A stretch of 64,000 bases of DNA from Imbricaverruca yamaguchii (lineage: Eukaryota; Arthropoda; Thecostraca; Neoverrucidae), in NCBI GenBank assembly GCA_034440575.1, contig JAOTOL010001080.1, positions 28,501-92,500 on the forward strand. Direction: 5' to 3'. A program made the position numbers and the translations under genes. The notes below the pieces were generated by a model that was not told the DNA's origin, searched no databases, and saw only the letters and a program-made list of their open reading frames with translations. Below are positions 11,093 through 22,473 of this stretch, piece by piece. Position 1 is the stretch's first letter; each line of letters opens with the position of its first letter.

Positions 11093-12255
11093 GAGGAAAG
11101 TATAGAAATGCTTAGTCACACAATGACAAGCAGTAGATTTCCAGATGTGCAGGGAGTAACATGCAAAGTGACATCAATTGCATGACAGTCACTTCCATTT
11201 ATGACGACATTCCAGTTGACCAAGTTTGGTCCCATTAGCATGTCATGATGACCTCGGCGACCTAACATGACTTTTAAATTATATAGCATAACAATATGTA
11301 CTAAACAAGTCGCTAGTATCGTCAAGAACCCTTCCCTTTTGCCAATATACGGGAAGCGCATCAGCGCCGATATTTGTGGTCTAGCGCTGACATTTGTTTT
11401 GACTTTACCGACCGCTAACTCGAAAAAAAAAAATATTTGATGGATTTTCGTTTTTCGGTGTTTAAACAACGTGCCGTTCATTTCTAAGTAGGGTGGTGAC
11501 TTAATTTGAAATGTTGGTCACTCGCATCTCAAAATGTGCTCTCAACGATTGGGATCGAAAGTATATCGAGCGTTTTGTTTAAAAAATTGGGCATATGGTA
11601 TGAACATGGCCTTCGAATGAAACCATGTTCCCCTCAAAACTTACATTCTCCCTAATAAAATCTTCATAAAATGTGATCCAATGTTCAAACTGTAATATTG
11701 CATGCATACAGGTATATCGGTGCCAATTTATATCTCCATGCTTCACTTACGTTTGGAAAATTAGCAGTCAGCTGTTGACAGAGTATTTGGTGCCGTTGCC
11801 ATGGTTGCCTAGGCCATGTCGTCTACGAACTTCGTGTGGATATTCCTCGCCGCTGCTCATATTCGGCTCCTAGGTGATTAGCCACGTTATAAATTTTGTC
11901 AAACGAAGTAAAACCAGACTCCAACAAATTAAAGCAGACAGAAAGCAGGTTTACATCCTTCATGCGTACCTACAGCGCCATTAAACTGCCGTTTCGCCAC
12001 ATCGTGCTGCTGGCGTTGCGCTGCTCGGCGCCAGCGTAATTTACCTAATTTACCTGCTGGCGGTTCCAATTGCAATGGCTTAGGTTGCTCCAAAAATCAT
12101 CCCTCCGACGAAAACCGACTTGCTTTCCGTTGGCAAGTGTTTCTAAATGTGCACAAAACGATGGGGGGGGGGGCTGTCGTGGGCGCCGCTAAGGCAAGCG
12201 TGGGCGCCATGATCCAGAGAGGCGAAAAGGTTATAGCGGTGGGCTCCTATAAAAA

Positions 12256-14122
12256 ACATAGACATAAAGGCATCAAAGATTAGTGCAACTATGAGCCACA
12301 AGGGCCCTTCTTGGTTGCACTCTGTACACTGAACCAGTTGCCAACCAAATCTGTCAATCAGCCCTCCCTGTAATACTGAAAAGTAAGCCCTCTATTCTTA
12401 TAATGATTGTCTATGCTGTTTTTAAATATGTTCAATGTGCTGCTACTGATAATGTTTTCTGGCAGCTGGTTCCAGTGTTCTACTACCCTGTTGGTGAAGA
12501 AAGTCTGCCTTAACCTTGTTCTGCTGTGGTTAACTTTAATTTTGAATTTATGACCTCTAATTGCATCATTTCTGTTCAATTCAAACGTTTCCCCAAGATA
12601 TCCCCTCTCCAGACCATGGACAAATTTAAGGACCTCGATGAGATCTCCTCTCAGCCTTCCATATCTAAGTAAAAACATATTCAATTTCTTCAATCTTTCC
12701 TCATATGCCAGGTTGCTTATGCCATTAACCATTTTTGTAGCCCTCTTTTGTACTCTCTCTAAAAGCCAACAATCCTTTTCATAGCTAGGAGACCAAGCTT
12801 GGATGCAGTATTCCAAATGTGGCCTGACGTATGCACAGTAAAGCTTCCTGATCACTTCCTCACTTCTGTATGATACATTCCTATTTATTGCCCCGAGCAT
12901 TCTCAGTGCCTTCTTCCTGGCTTCCTTGGTCTGTTCTGATGCCCCCAGTTTTGTGTTTAGAATAACAACTAAATCCTTCTCCTGTTGAGTCACTTGGCCA
13001 CCCATCAAGTATGGAGCCTTCATATGCTGCTTACCTACATGCATGATTTTGCACTTAGCATTTAGCATCACTCTTTGCTGTCTATCTGAAAGCCACAACT
13101 CTATTCATTTTAAGATGCTGCCTGCAATACCATGGGACTGAAGCTGTATCACTAACCGTTTATGGGGTACCTTGTCAAAGGCCTTACTAAAGTCGAGATA
13201 TGCTACATCAACCTGATCAAATTGTTCTGTGGCGAAGTTCAAAAAGTCCAAGAGGTTTGTGAGGCACGATCGTCCTTTTCTAAACCCATGTTGAGTATCT
13301 TGAATCAATCTGCTACCTTGCAGACTAGGGATGTGAGACTTACTGACCTATAGTTTTCAACTTTCCCTCTTTCTCCTTTCCTGAAAATAGGAACTACATT
13401 TGCCCTTTTCCAATCGGTTGGAATTTCATTTTGTGAAACTGATCTACAAAATATTATACTAAGTGGAAATGCCAGTTCCTTTTCAGTTTCCCGAAACACC
13501 CTAGCATAAATATCATCAGGTCCTGCTGCCTTGTTTGGCTTTATTTTCCTGATATTATTGTAAACAACATCACTATCAACAAAATCAACATCATTTGTCA
13601 GATCCCATGTCACTGAACTATAGTGTACGATCGGCAGATTGGTCATATCTTCCAATGTAAACACTGATTTAAACTGCTTGCTCAGCTCCTCAACCATCTC
13701 ACTATCCTCACCCAATGTAGTCCCGTTTACTTCCAATGGACCAATTGTGCTAGAAACTTTACTCAGTTTGTAGAAACTAAAGAACTTTTTACTGTCCCCA
13801 TTACAGTTTCTAGCTAAATCCAGTTCTTTTGTTCGCTTTGCTGCTCTGGTTTTTTGCTTCACAGTGTCTCTAGCTTTTCGATACGCCTTTAGATTAACGA
13901 CATTTGAGGCTTCTTTAAAGACTCTAAGTGCAGTTTTCTTAGCCTTAATTGCTTTTATCAAGTCTGGTGTAAGCCATGCTGGTTTTCGTACCCTTCTTTT
14001 GCGTTTTTGCTTTTGGGGGACATGTCTAATCTGAATTTCCTTCAAGTAAGATTTGAACTTTTCCCACATTTCACAGGCATTTAAATTGGATAATTCTTCT
14101 TCCCATCTGATGGCACTTAAAT
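12256..14122 (-). mobile_element. CR1-like retrotransposon with RT active site deleted
   Basis: The longest copy of the family here. On the minus strand 13305-14237 covers the linker between endonuclease and RT and the first RT motif (KRANVVPIFRKGERGKVENY). 13105-13308 has HGFRKGRSC and AYLDFSKAFDKVPH. 12358-13098 has the C-terminal region. Between SDRQQRV and AKCKIMHV (about 13055-13075) the segment carrying GVPQGSVLGP and FADD, present in the copy at 2731-4176, is absent. This copy therefore cannot encode an active RT. The 3' end carries ACATAAAGGCAT-type repeats. Confidence 0.88.
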
Positions 14123-14155
14123 GGCCAGGTGGGCGTCTACGGCGCCCACCTGGCC
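14123..14155. repeat. perfect 13-bp hairpin
   Basis: GGCCAGGTGGGCG (14123-14135) and CGCCCACCTGGCC (14143-14155) with a 7-base loop. It lies at the 5' truncation point of the CR1-like copy. Confidence 0.85.
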
Positions 14156-14478
14156 TGCATCCAGCTACCGTGGGGCGCTTATAATCAATCACCAACCTTT
14201 GCGCAGTTAACACCAAATACGTGATATTGTTCACCATTTCGGAAGCAGATGCCCATGTATGGGTATGTCTTCACCTAAACGTTTATTTGTTGTTCATTGT
14301 AGTGTTTTACTCTATTTTACTTATATTTATCCTTTTATCGACTTACTTCTCCCCTTTATCTCATGCCTCCCTGATCCATACATTTCCGTTTTGGAACATT
14401 CATAGGTACATTTCCATCTTGGCAAGATCCCTTCCGCATTCCCAGCCGCTTTGTCTCTTTTCATGCCGGTAATTCGTC

Positions 14479-15656
14479 ATGAGGGAGGTCCGGTCGCTGA
14501 CGGTGAAAACTTTGGACACCGAGACCTACGGAGAGCGTCATGACTTCACGCCAGGCCTGCTTCTCATCGAGAAGGAGATCATCGAGCTTATGCTAGCTCA
14601 CGCTCGCCCCCGCGCTGGCCAGCAGACTCAACGTCGTGACGAGGCAGCTGCGTTAATCGCCGACGGAGTCACAGAGCACTACACCTGGTGCAACATCTAC
14701 ACCACGACCAGGACAAACATTAAGAACATGATCTTGAAGCTCTTCGACGAGTTCTCCACCCTGATCAAAACGAGGGCAAACCGAAGAACCGAGTCATGGC
14801 TGGAGAACCACGTCGAGCCCTTCAACAACCGCGTCAATACGACTCTCTTCGAAGCAGTCACCAACGACCGAGAGGCGATCAAGAAGCAGGAGGCTCTGTA
14901 CGGGGTGAGGATGACGGAAGAGGAGAAAGCATTTCTGCAAGATAAACGAACCGAGAGGAAAATGTTCTGTGTCGCGGTGGTTGACATAAAGTGGGAGAAA
15001 ATGATGCAGATGAGAGAGAGAACTAAGGCGGAGATGGCCAAGTTGAGGGAAAAGGAGAAGAGGGGATGGTGGCGTCAGACAGGCAGAGCACGGTTGAGGG
15101 TGACGAGGCTGAGACTGACGAGCCGAGCACGCTGACGAGCGCTGAAGCAGACGAGACTACCATCGAATACGAAGCGGGCGAACCAATAATGAAGAGGAGG
15201 CGTATGTTTGGCCTGAGAGGAGCTGACACGGATCTGCTTCAGCACTGGCAGCACATCCGCACTATCGAGCGCAAGGTTAGACCAGAGTACTACCGAGTGG
15301 TGGACAAGCTCATGTCGAGTTCTCACATGTCACTCGCGCAGGCCACAGCGGCCGTGGTGGAGGTCGGCAGAAACATGTTCAACCTCAAGTGGAAGTGCCA
15401 CGATGACGACGAGCAAGTGATTGACGTGGACACCGCGCCTCACAAGACGAACAACATGACAATGAGCAAGGCCATTGAAGCCGTCGGACGGCCACGTTGG
15501 GCCGTCCTCGGATGTGGAGACCCGACGACCTCTGAGGCTCTGGGTGACACGACGACGGACGACCTTCTTCTGGGGCCTCAGTCGTCAGCAAGGTCGGTCT
15601 TGGTTCTCAATTATGTGATTTCGGCCTTAAATCGTGACAGGGAATACACGGCATAG
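14479..15656 (+). pseudogene. transposase-like N-terminal region, one frameshift
   Basis: GC-rich ORF 14479-15135 overlaps ORF 15066-15656. A single frameshift near 15057-15066, at the GGGG run, would join them. Part one (218 codons) contains TEEEKAFLQDKRTERKM at about 166-182. This resembles the 'E..(F/W)L.DQR..R' segment of the ORF at 27527-28537 and, from memory, of a family of uncharacterised invertebrate proteins. Part two has an acidic stretch and RRRMFGLRG. The DxTxxN catalytic-type half seen at 28590-29864 is missing. It lies inside the inverted-repeat element at 11488-16250. Role: probably DNA transposition, inferred only. Confidence 0.5.
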
Positions 15657-16019
15657 GCAATATTATGCAACTAAGCTATTGTGATTACTAGCTAGCATTT
15701 GCGAGCCAAAACTCTCCTTACAGTTTCAGATTTTCCGCGATGGATAGTCATTTAGCCATTGAACCCAGGTCACTAATTATTTTTATGACAATATCGCTGC
15801 AAAAAAAAGTCGTTACATTTGTCTTCACAAACATAGGGTTAGGTTTGCGTACAAACGCATGCGCCAATACCGCGGTGGGGCTCACTGTATGTACCGGCGC
15901 GACGCGTGCGCCATCTATGGGCATTTCTATAAGCCTGGAATTTTCTGGACATTTTATGGAATTCCTTAGAAACGAATTGATACAGAGAAACGAAAATTGG
16001 CATCTGGCTACCTGTGCTT
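15657..16019 (+). other. unassigned interior, short ORF
   Basis: A 93-codon ORF at 15740-16021 has no recognised domain. This is the stretch between the transposase-like ORF and the right inverted repeat. Confidence 0.3.
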
Positions 16020-16366
16020 AATCGTCACAACATATTTACTTTCAGCTTCGGATCAGCCTTACTTAGTCCGCTTTTAGGCGGGAAAATGTATGCTTTTCGG
16101 ACAAACACGGTTTTATTCAGGGGCCATGTTCATACCCTATGAGAAAAAAATGTTACTAGTAAAAAATGATCAGCACATTACGGAGCACCTTTTGAGCTGC
16201 GAGTCGCATCAAAAAGTTGAAAATTTATAATTAAGTCACCTCCCTATTGTAAGCAGGTATACAAACAATGGCGTATATCGGCCGGTAAAATCGGTAGTTA
16301 TCTACGAAAACCCGGAGGGGTGGGCGGATTTCGCCCCCCCCCCCGCCCCTCCAGGGCGCGTGTTAA

Positions 16367-17152
16367 GCTCCATGCTTTGAGGTTGTGGGAGGAACTGCTT
16401 CTACTACTCACACCACCTTCCCCTCCCCAACAACAAAAAACAACTATATTTCATGAGCTGGAGTTTACATTGAAGGTCGAAATCCCTCCAGTGATTATGG
16501 CTCAAAGTTCACACATCCCAGATAGAGAGGGGTGGACAGTGGCGTGCCTATTATTTACATGAGGGGAAAACGGAGGTCGATGTAGCACAAGGAACACTCA
16601 TACAAATAGTCGCCGGATTTCGATCAATATTTTTGTTCTTCATAAATACTCGTTATAGTTGAATGTTAAGATGAGTAGTAACAACATATTCTTGCGCTGC
16701 AAGGGGCCCAACCTATCACCATCGTTCGACACCAGTGGAATTCACCCCCCCCCCCCCTCCTGTTCAAATACTTCCGAAATGGCTGGAAAGATTTTCAACA
16801 CCTCAATGTTACATTCAGTTGATGCACTATTTTCGGGGCCCTAGTGGTTTTCGTTGCCCGATGTGACTCTTCGTGGCACCACTGCAACTTTTCCGAAGTC
16901 CTGGTTACTTTCAACCGTAAATCCATATATGTATATATATATATATATATATATGTTAGTCAATCAACGAATCATCACGACAGCAAGTAGTTCCCGAGTG
17001 CATCTCCGACGAGAAAGCATAAGTCGTACGTATACATTATAGGTCATGTGACAGCTTGGTTCTTGGCAATTGAGGCTTTGCTATGTTGAGAACGCTTTTG
17101 CACAAAGAGGATGAGGCGTGCAGGTACTCTGCAGGACTTGGGTTCGGCCGTC
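16367..17152. other. unassigned sequence with C-runs and (TA)n
   Basis: It contains a C12-13 run near 16746, a (TA)n tract at about 16925-16953 and a CAGTGGCG-type motif at 16536 that may be a lone transposon end. No gene is recognised. Confidence 0.4.
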
Positions 17153-17988
17153 TTAACCCGTCCCGTCTCGGTGGGATCTTCAACCGCCCCCCCCCCTCAT
17201 GTTTTTCGCGGATGGTGGACAAGCGGCGCGCGGTAGCGCGGCCGAATTTGGCATTCCTTCTCCCACGTAAATTTGGCATGCTGTTTCAAAATTTTGAAGT
17301 CAGGTAACATAGGGTCAACGAGTTAGTCAAGGTCAAGTGAGGTCATCTCCAAACAAGTTTAACCAGTCGTCACGCTTTAGCAGATATATTTTAATGAAAC
17401 TTTCAGCGTTTGCTTATCTTTAGGGATGCAACAAAACGTACGAGTGGAATTTCTCATTTTTCCCCGTTTTCGACTACATAAATTTTGCGCATTTGACAAA
17501 TTGCAGTTCAAATAGAGGATTCTGGCTAAAGTAAGCATTTTTATTAGGGCAAGTTGACTTCCAACAACGTTTCTCGGTCTGCTCTACCGACTGGAAAAAT
17601 AAAATTAAAGAAAACTTGAAAACTCAAAATTTTGAAATTTCAACAAAAATTGGAAGGGCCCAAAAAATTTAAACCCTGGACAATTTCGGTGTCCTTTTCT
17701 AATTCCAAATACATTTTTCTTTTCATATATCCCCAAAATGAACTCCCCAGAGCCAAAACATAATGTAAGTCGTGAAAAGTCGTGAAAATCTATCCCCCTG
17801 GTGACGACACTTTCGGGGGGAAATCGTTTCGGGGTTGGACCCGAGCCATACTCGTCGAGAGCTTTCCGATGACACCTCTTTCGTTTTCGTGCGATGCTTA
17901 GTTTGGATTTTAGAGGGGGTTCCTAACCGCCCCTCCCCCCCCCCGAGACGGGGTGTGAGGATCTGACCGGAAAGACGGCACGGGTTAA
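17153..17988 (-). mobile_element. TTAA-flanked MITE, type 2, complete
   Basis: The ends are TTAACCCGTCCCGTCTC (17153 on) and the inverted GACGGCACGGGTTAA (to 17988), with TTAA at both borders as the presumed TSD. It is homologous over its length to 30685-31488 (opposite orientation) and partly to 25758-26022 and 34513-35055. No ORF of note. Its ends differ from those of the other TTAA family (CACGCGCCCT). Confidence 0.85.
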
Positions 17989-18433
17989 CTTATTATGGTT
18001 GGCCACTTTTCTATGCAGTCAGCCATAGGCAGTACGGACACGTTCACGGCTTATGACAAGGTGCAGACCTCTCCCCGACAAAGGCGGCGAGCGACCCGGG
18101 GAGAGAGTGAGGGGAGGGGGCAGGGCACACGTTATTCCGAATTGAACAATTTGAATCTTAACCACATGGCGTTGCGTAGCAAATATTGAGTTAACAATTG
18201 ACGCTTTGTCCTACCGACCTGCACCCGCCGGCAAAAAACGCGTGGCGCCACCATGCTCCTGGAGGTGAGCACACAGGTGTTGACTTATGAACATTATTGT
18301 GGGGCAGTGGTTCTCAAACTAGGGGTCGCGGGACCCTTCTGGTGGTGTCGCGAGCAATCACCAACTATGAATTGACCAGACACATCTGGTCCGTTGCTCT
18401 CTGATAACAACGCGCTGTTGTTGATGGTGGTCT

Positions 18434-18655
18434 ATGACAAATATTTTGTCAGCGCGCCACAGGGTCGCCAGTCTTGTTAAGAAGCTTCAACTGTATGAGC
18501 GCAGGGTGAAAAATGGCGATTTTACCATGTTCACTGAACTGTCATTGTTGTTGGACTCCACAGATGGCAAGTGTTCGTTCGGTGATGCTATTGCGAACCA
18601 TCTTGCGGTCGTTAGGGAAGCAATCACTGGGTATTTTACAGGCATGGATTATTGA
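18434..18655 (+). pseudogene. hAT transposase fragment, middle region
   Basis: The open stretch has LVKKLQLYERRVKNGDFTMF followed by FGDAIANHL. This matches the pattern in ZBED5/SCAND3-like hAT transposases, where a coiled segment K(L)xLWxRRxxxGNFxMF precedes FxxEIxxHLxxL. The enzyme would cut and join element ends. The BED finger and the first catalytic residues are gone. A stop follows within the same reading frame. Confidence 0.75.
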
Positions 18656-18851
18656 GCTGGCAATGTTTGGGGGTCCAGACCGTTCTCTACGCCGGATGAC
18701 GTGATACCGGATAGCGATGTTGCGGCGAAGGCCGAAATTTTAGGTTTGCGAGATGACACTTAGAACTGATTTCACGGAGTGTCACTTGCCAACATTCTGG
18801 CAGAGGATTCGTGGATAATATCTCATTATCTCCATCCGTGCACTGAGGATG

Positions 18852-19028
18852 CTGCTGCCTTTCGCTACTACATACCTTTGTGAGGTAGGGTTTTCAACCA
18901 TGGTGTCAATTAAAACTAAGGCTAGAAATAGGCTGTACTTGTCCAGCGACTTCAGATGTGCTCTGTCGACCACTAAACCAAGAATTGAAAAACTGGTGCG
19001 GGGAAAACAAGCCCATCCGTCTCACTAA
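18852..19028 (+). pseudogene. hAT transposase fragment, C-terminal dimerisation region
   Basis: In this frame I read TTYLCEVGFSTMVSIKTK and then a segment RNRLYLSSDFRCAL. This is the characteristic hAT C-terminal motif (S/T-YLCE-GFS-...-IKTK-R-RL). The stop codon is at 19026-19028. It lies about 200 bp from the other fragment in the same element, with a large deletion between. The similarity is strong to the family as I know it. Confidence 0.85.
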
Positions 19029-19360
19029 ACTGGCGCTGGCTTGTTTTCATGTATCTAGCTCAAATACACGTTTTTCAGACCTCATTGTACTTTCCACTTT
19101 CCGCTTGACCAGAATAGAAAACTTCTGCCTTGACGGCCACTTGGCAGTAAAACTGCCGACTGACCTCGGATATCCGTGGCAGAAAATTACCGTCGCCATA
19201 AATGCATGCACTACCTGTAAATTTATGGGTGATGCTTCGCAAGTAGCAAAATACAGAACACTATAATAATAATAAAAAATACAGAATGTGGGGTCGCGGC
19301 GCGATGCTCCGGGTACACGTGGGTCGCCACATAAAAACTATGAGAACCACTGTTGTAGGG

Positions 19361-21155
19361 CAAAACACATGAAGGCAATGGGCTGGCCCAAATGTATCCG
19401 TGGGCATACTCCATAGGATCCCATGTTAAGGGTAATAATTATTGAGGGGGACAAAGCCAACATTCGCGGGGTGTAGAGCATACATATGAGGCATACATGC
19501 ATCTGCATTCCAAGAACATACAAAGTCACACACCGGGCTGCTGATTTCTACACTCAATTTTCAACATTTTGTTTTGGATGGGTGACGTGTTCCGAAAAAG
19601 AAGAATTTGCAGCGTAAGAAGCGATTTAGTTAAGTTAGATGGGTGGTTATTGGATTTTGAGTCAAGTACCATACTGATGAAGGAAAATTGATGTGATCCG
19701 TAAGTTCCGCCAGTCATGCTTCTTCTCATTTGGCAGGAATACAATAAAGGGGCTTTGAATGTGGTAATATGACATGAAAAACGACGCAGCTTATACTATT
19801 GCAGCTTAATTTGGGCACAAGATTCTAATAACAAGCTTTGCCTCTCTCAAGGAAAAAGTCGATCAGCTAGGTTATATTAAGTTTTGAAAATATGCATTAG
19901 AAGTTCCAAAGGCAATTTTGGCTGCAACGTTTGTTGTTCGGCTGTTTCTTTATGTGGTTTGAAGTAATTTTATATCCATTTCCATGTGAATTGAAGGAAA
20001 AAAATGGTAACGGAAATTCAATATATACTGCCGGTATCTAGATGAGTAATTTCACCGTAAAAACAATATTAATATCATTCACCTAACATTTTTGAAACAC
20101 TATAAAACATCCGTTTGATAATGTACGTTCATGGTATTTCCACCCTCAAAAAAGTGGTGGAGAAAATTGTGGTTTTCGGGTGGTTAATCGAGAATACTTA
20201 GTCAGGTTACACGGAAAAAAAATTATAACTGAAACTATCGTAACCTACGTTACTTCCGTTAGATCGGCTAAAACCTACTGTTCGATCATCGAAAACCTAT
20301 TGATGTTTGGATGACAAAAAAACTATGAATGTTGGATATTCAATGTATTCAATGTAATGTATGTATTCAATGTTGGATTCCGGAGCCTTTTACTGGCCGG
20401 CGGGGTACCACGCTCCCATGGGTGGGGGAACAGGCCCCAGTATTCGGATAAATAGCTGATATAACCTAAGTAAACAAGGCTGAGGTAATTGAGGTCGAAG
20501 TTCTCAGAATTCCTTCAAAATCGGCACAAATGTAGCCCAGGATGCACCGACGATCATGAGCATAAGCGCCCATTCATAAACGGCTGGATTATTTAGGTGT
20601 GCCTATGCATACGACCATAAACAGTCGGAACTTCTTCCAATGTGCATATACACCAATTAAAAGGACAAAACAAATATCAATATACGTGCCAAGCTAGATT
20701 GATATTCGATTCTTACAGGCAGAACATCATGAAAGCAGGCGTACTGGTAGATCATGGTACACTGATTATCATGGGTGCAATCAAGAAGTCGTATTACAAA
20801 ACACCACGGCGATATTCAAGGTCAAAAGTCATCAATAGTGGACTCCTCTGATATATTTCAATGTTGGTGCACGGGTAGTACGGGTAGATTTGCAGGATTA
20901 TCATGCTATGCTGTCATGTCAGGCGTCATTATACGCTCTTGAATATCTCACGCAAACGTAAATCTGAGACGAACAGCGAGGTACAAGTGACATGAGTTTT
21001 CTGCCAAGTAGTTTAGTTTGATCCTCACAAATGAGCGAATCCACTGCTTTACCATTCAAGAACACGAACAAGAACGACCACAATGTACAAAAAGTTTCTC
21101 GAGAACAAGGATCAATGGCTTACGAGCACATTATCCACGAAAACGCGTGAACAAA
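19361..21155. other. unassigned sequence
   Basis: AT-rich, with scattered short ORFs and no recognised domains. A local direct repeat of ATTCAATGTA-type words lies near 20340-20370. A (CA)n tract lies at about 21156-21175. Confidence 0.4.
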
Positions 21156-21450
21156 AACACACACACACACACACAAGCGCGCATACACTGTACTCCTAAG
21201 CGTGACAGGCATGTTTTCACTTCATTTGCCTGCACACACGGTACTTAAAACCATACATGAAGGTCGGGACCACCAATCGAATCAAATACTACTTCGATGG
21301 CGCTACGCTCTGTTGATGAGTGGGTGGAGAGCCGGGCAGGACGGCTGTCACCAGGCACCGCCACGTGCGCAGACGACGTGGAACGGACGAATGCCAAAGG
21401 ATGCGCAGCTGGTGCAGGACGAGCTGAATAGTGGGACTGGCTAGTGCCGA

Positions 21451-22011
21451 CTAATCGCGGACAAAGGATACGGTCCTCGGGCGTTTGACACACGGACCAG
21501 CAGTGTGGACTGTCACAACGGTTGGTGTACGGGCCGATGATGGGGCTGAACTGCTGGATCCCTTGACCGGTAGGAGCATAGATGGCGGACAGTCAACGAA
21601 AATGGTCAAAGGATGAGCGACTGATGGAGAGAGAGGTCGCTTGACGGCATTGATAGCTCGTGGGGTAGGTTGGATGGCAGCAGATGTGGATGGTGCGGCA
21701 GGAGGGTTGGCGTCAGAGGTTCGTGAGCGGGCGGGGGCCCGAGTTCGATGCTTGGCACCGAGGATTACCAGACGGGTTGATGCGGCAGGTTTTCTGGCGG
21801 CAAGGGTTGATGGTGCGGCAGGAGGGTTGGCGACAGAGCCTAGCGGGTCGGTGGGGACCGTAGTAGGATGGGTGACAGTTGCTGACGAATATGCCGAATC
21901 GGCATCGCCTAGGTGGTTGATGTCAGCACCGCCAGCTGAGGCCGAGTAGTGATCAAACGATCCCGAAGAGGCGGCGGAGACTGTCTGTTGCTGGCATCGC
22001 CGGCACACCAT
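21451..22011 (-). CDS. hypothetical Ala/Pro/Ser-rich ORF with internal repeat
   Basis: The 186-codon minus-strand ORF opens MVCRRCQQQ, giving a CxxC near the start. It has two copies of NPPAAPST about 40 residues apart, and the DNA shows the same duplication (GGTGCGGCAGGAGGGTTGGCG near 21690 and 21810). Composition is low complexity and I recognise no domain. It could be the N-terminal (gag-like) ORF of the jockey/I-like element whose fragments lie nearby, or a chance ORF in GC-rich sequence. No intron signals were examined convincingly. Confidence 0.3.
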   Translation of the reverse strand: MVCRRCQQQTVSAASSGSFDHYSASAGGADINHLGDADSAYSSATVTHPTTVPTDPLGSVANPPAAPSTLAARKPAASTRLVILGAKHRTRAPARSRTSDANPPAAPSTSAAIQPTPRAINAVKRPLSPSVAHPLTIFVDCPPSMLLPVKGSSSSAPSSARTPTVVTVHTAGPCVKRPRTVSFVRD

Positions 22012-22131
22012 GTCGCCAAAGCCTACAAGGTCGCGTATCTTTTTGGATTGTAGTCCCGCCTCTGAGAAACGAATATATACTTAAAGAGACTGTCCCAGTG
22101 GTGGACAACTGTTGTAAACACATTCAGGGGG

Positions 22132-22187
22132 TTGGTCGGTTGGCTATTGGAGTTTAGGGGCGCATTGACTGCGTCAGTTATGCAGCG
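22132..22187 (-). mobile_element. ultra-short retro-insertion, copy 1
   Basis: It carries the shared core GTTTAGGGGCGCATTGACTG followed by CGTCAGTTATGCAGCGC. Flanks AACACATTCAGGGGG and AAAACGTTCAAAGGGG are weakly similar and may be an old TSD. On the minus strand it resembles the 3' end of the jockey/I-like element near 57083-57125. Confidence 0.5.
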
Positions 22188-22419
22188 CAAAACGTTCAAA
22201 GGGGCATTTGATGCTGTGCAACTTGACGGGAATAGAATATGCATATGTGAACTCCAACATAAATATATTACGCTTATGCTTCTATTCCTCGCTATATTAA
22301 TCGTTAGTCCACCTGGTACCGATACTTGAACACACGATGATCTAGCTAGAACCGGGATGGTATCCAGCCGTGCAGTGACCCGTTGACGAAAGGCGATAAA
22401 ATTGCCAATGCAGCAGTGA

Positions 22420-22457
22420 GTTGAGATTAAGGGCGCATCGACTGCGTCGGTCATGTA
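22420..22457 (-). mobile_element. ultra-short retro-insertion, copy 2, perfect 16-bp TSD
   Basis: A 38-bp insert with GGGCGCATCGACTGCGTCGG is flanked by two perfect copies of GCCAATGCAGCAGTGA (22404-22419 and 22458-22473). The TSD fixes both ends exactly. Confidence 0.88.
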
Positions 22458-22473
22458 GCCAATGCAGCAGTGA

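Larger units (their letters stand above)
11488..16250. mobile_element. DNA transposon with ~160-bp imperfect inverted repeats
   Basis: It splits the TTAA element: the text breaks at CATTTCTAAG (left) and resumes at TTGTAAGCAGG (right). The ends are TAGGGTGGTGACTTAATT and the inverted TAGGGAGGTGACTTAATT. Similarity continues inward to GGTATGAACATGGCC at about 150 bp. TTTCTAAG and ATTGTAAG could be a decayed 8-bp TSD (6 of 8). It contains the transposase-like ORF at 14479-15656 and an inserted CR1-like copy (12256-14122). Without that insert it would be about 2.9 kb. Confidence 0.75.
6451..16366 (-). mobile_element. TTAA-flanked non-autonomous element split by two insertions
   Basis: The three pieces 6451-6612, 10799-11487 and 16251-16366, read on the minus strand, correspond in order to the intact copy at 40254-41224. 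Their total (about 960 bp) equals that copy's length. Both outer ends carry TTAA followed by CACGCGCCCT on the inward strand. The first interruption is the hAT-like element (6621-10798) and the second is the element at 11488-16250. No coding capacity is seen in the pieces. TTAA targets are used by piggyBac and Kolobok superfamilies; which one mobilised it is not decidable here. Confidence 0.85.
18305..19352 (+). mobile_element. hAT element, internally deleted, 8-bp TSD
   Basis: The left end CAGTGGTTCTCAAACTAGGG and the inverted right end (ATGAGAACCACTG) match as terminal inverted repeats. GGGTCGCG occurs subterminally at both ends. The flanks TTGTGGGG (18297-18304) and TTGTAGGG (19353-19360) are an 8-bp TSD with one mismatch. 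The element is 1,048 bp, far shorter than an autonomous hAT. Two pieces of transposase remain (18434-18655 and 18852-19028), so it is a deletion derivative. Confidence 0.93.

Noticed and set aside
10714..11119. ORFs with poly-Phe, poly-Lys or poly-Gly/Pro
   Set aside because: They cross the homopolymer block that looks like a sequencing artefact.
21451..22011. Assignment of the Ala/Pro/Ser-rich ORF as a definite gag-like ORF1
   Set aside because: No zinc-knuckle series is visible beyond one CxxC, so I kept it as hypothetical.
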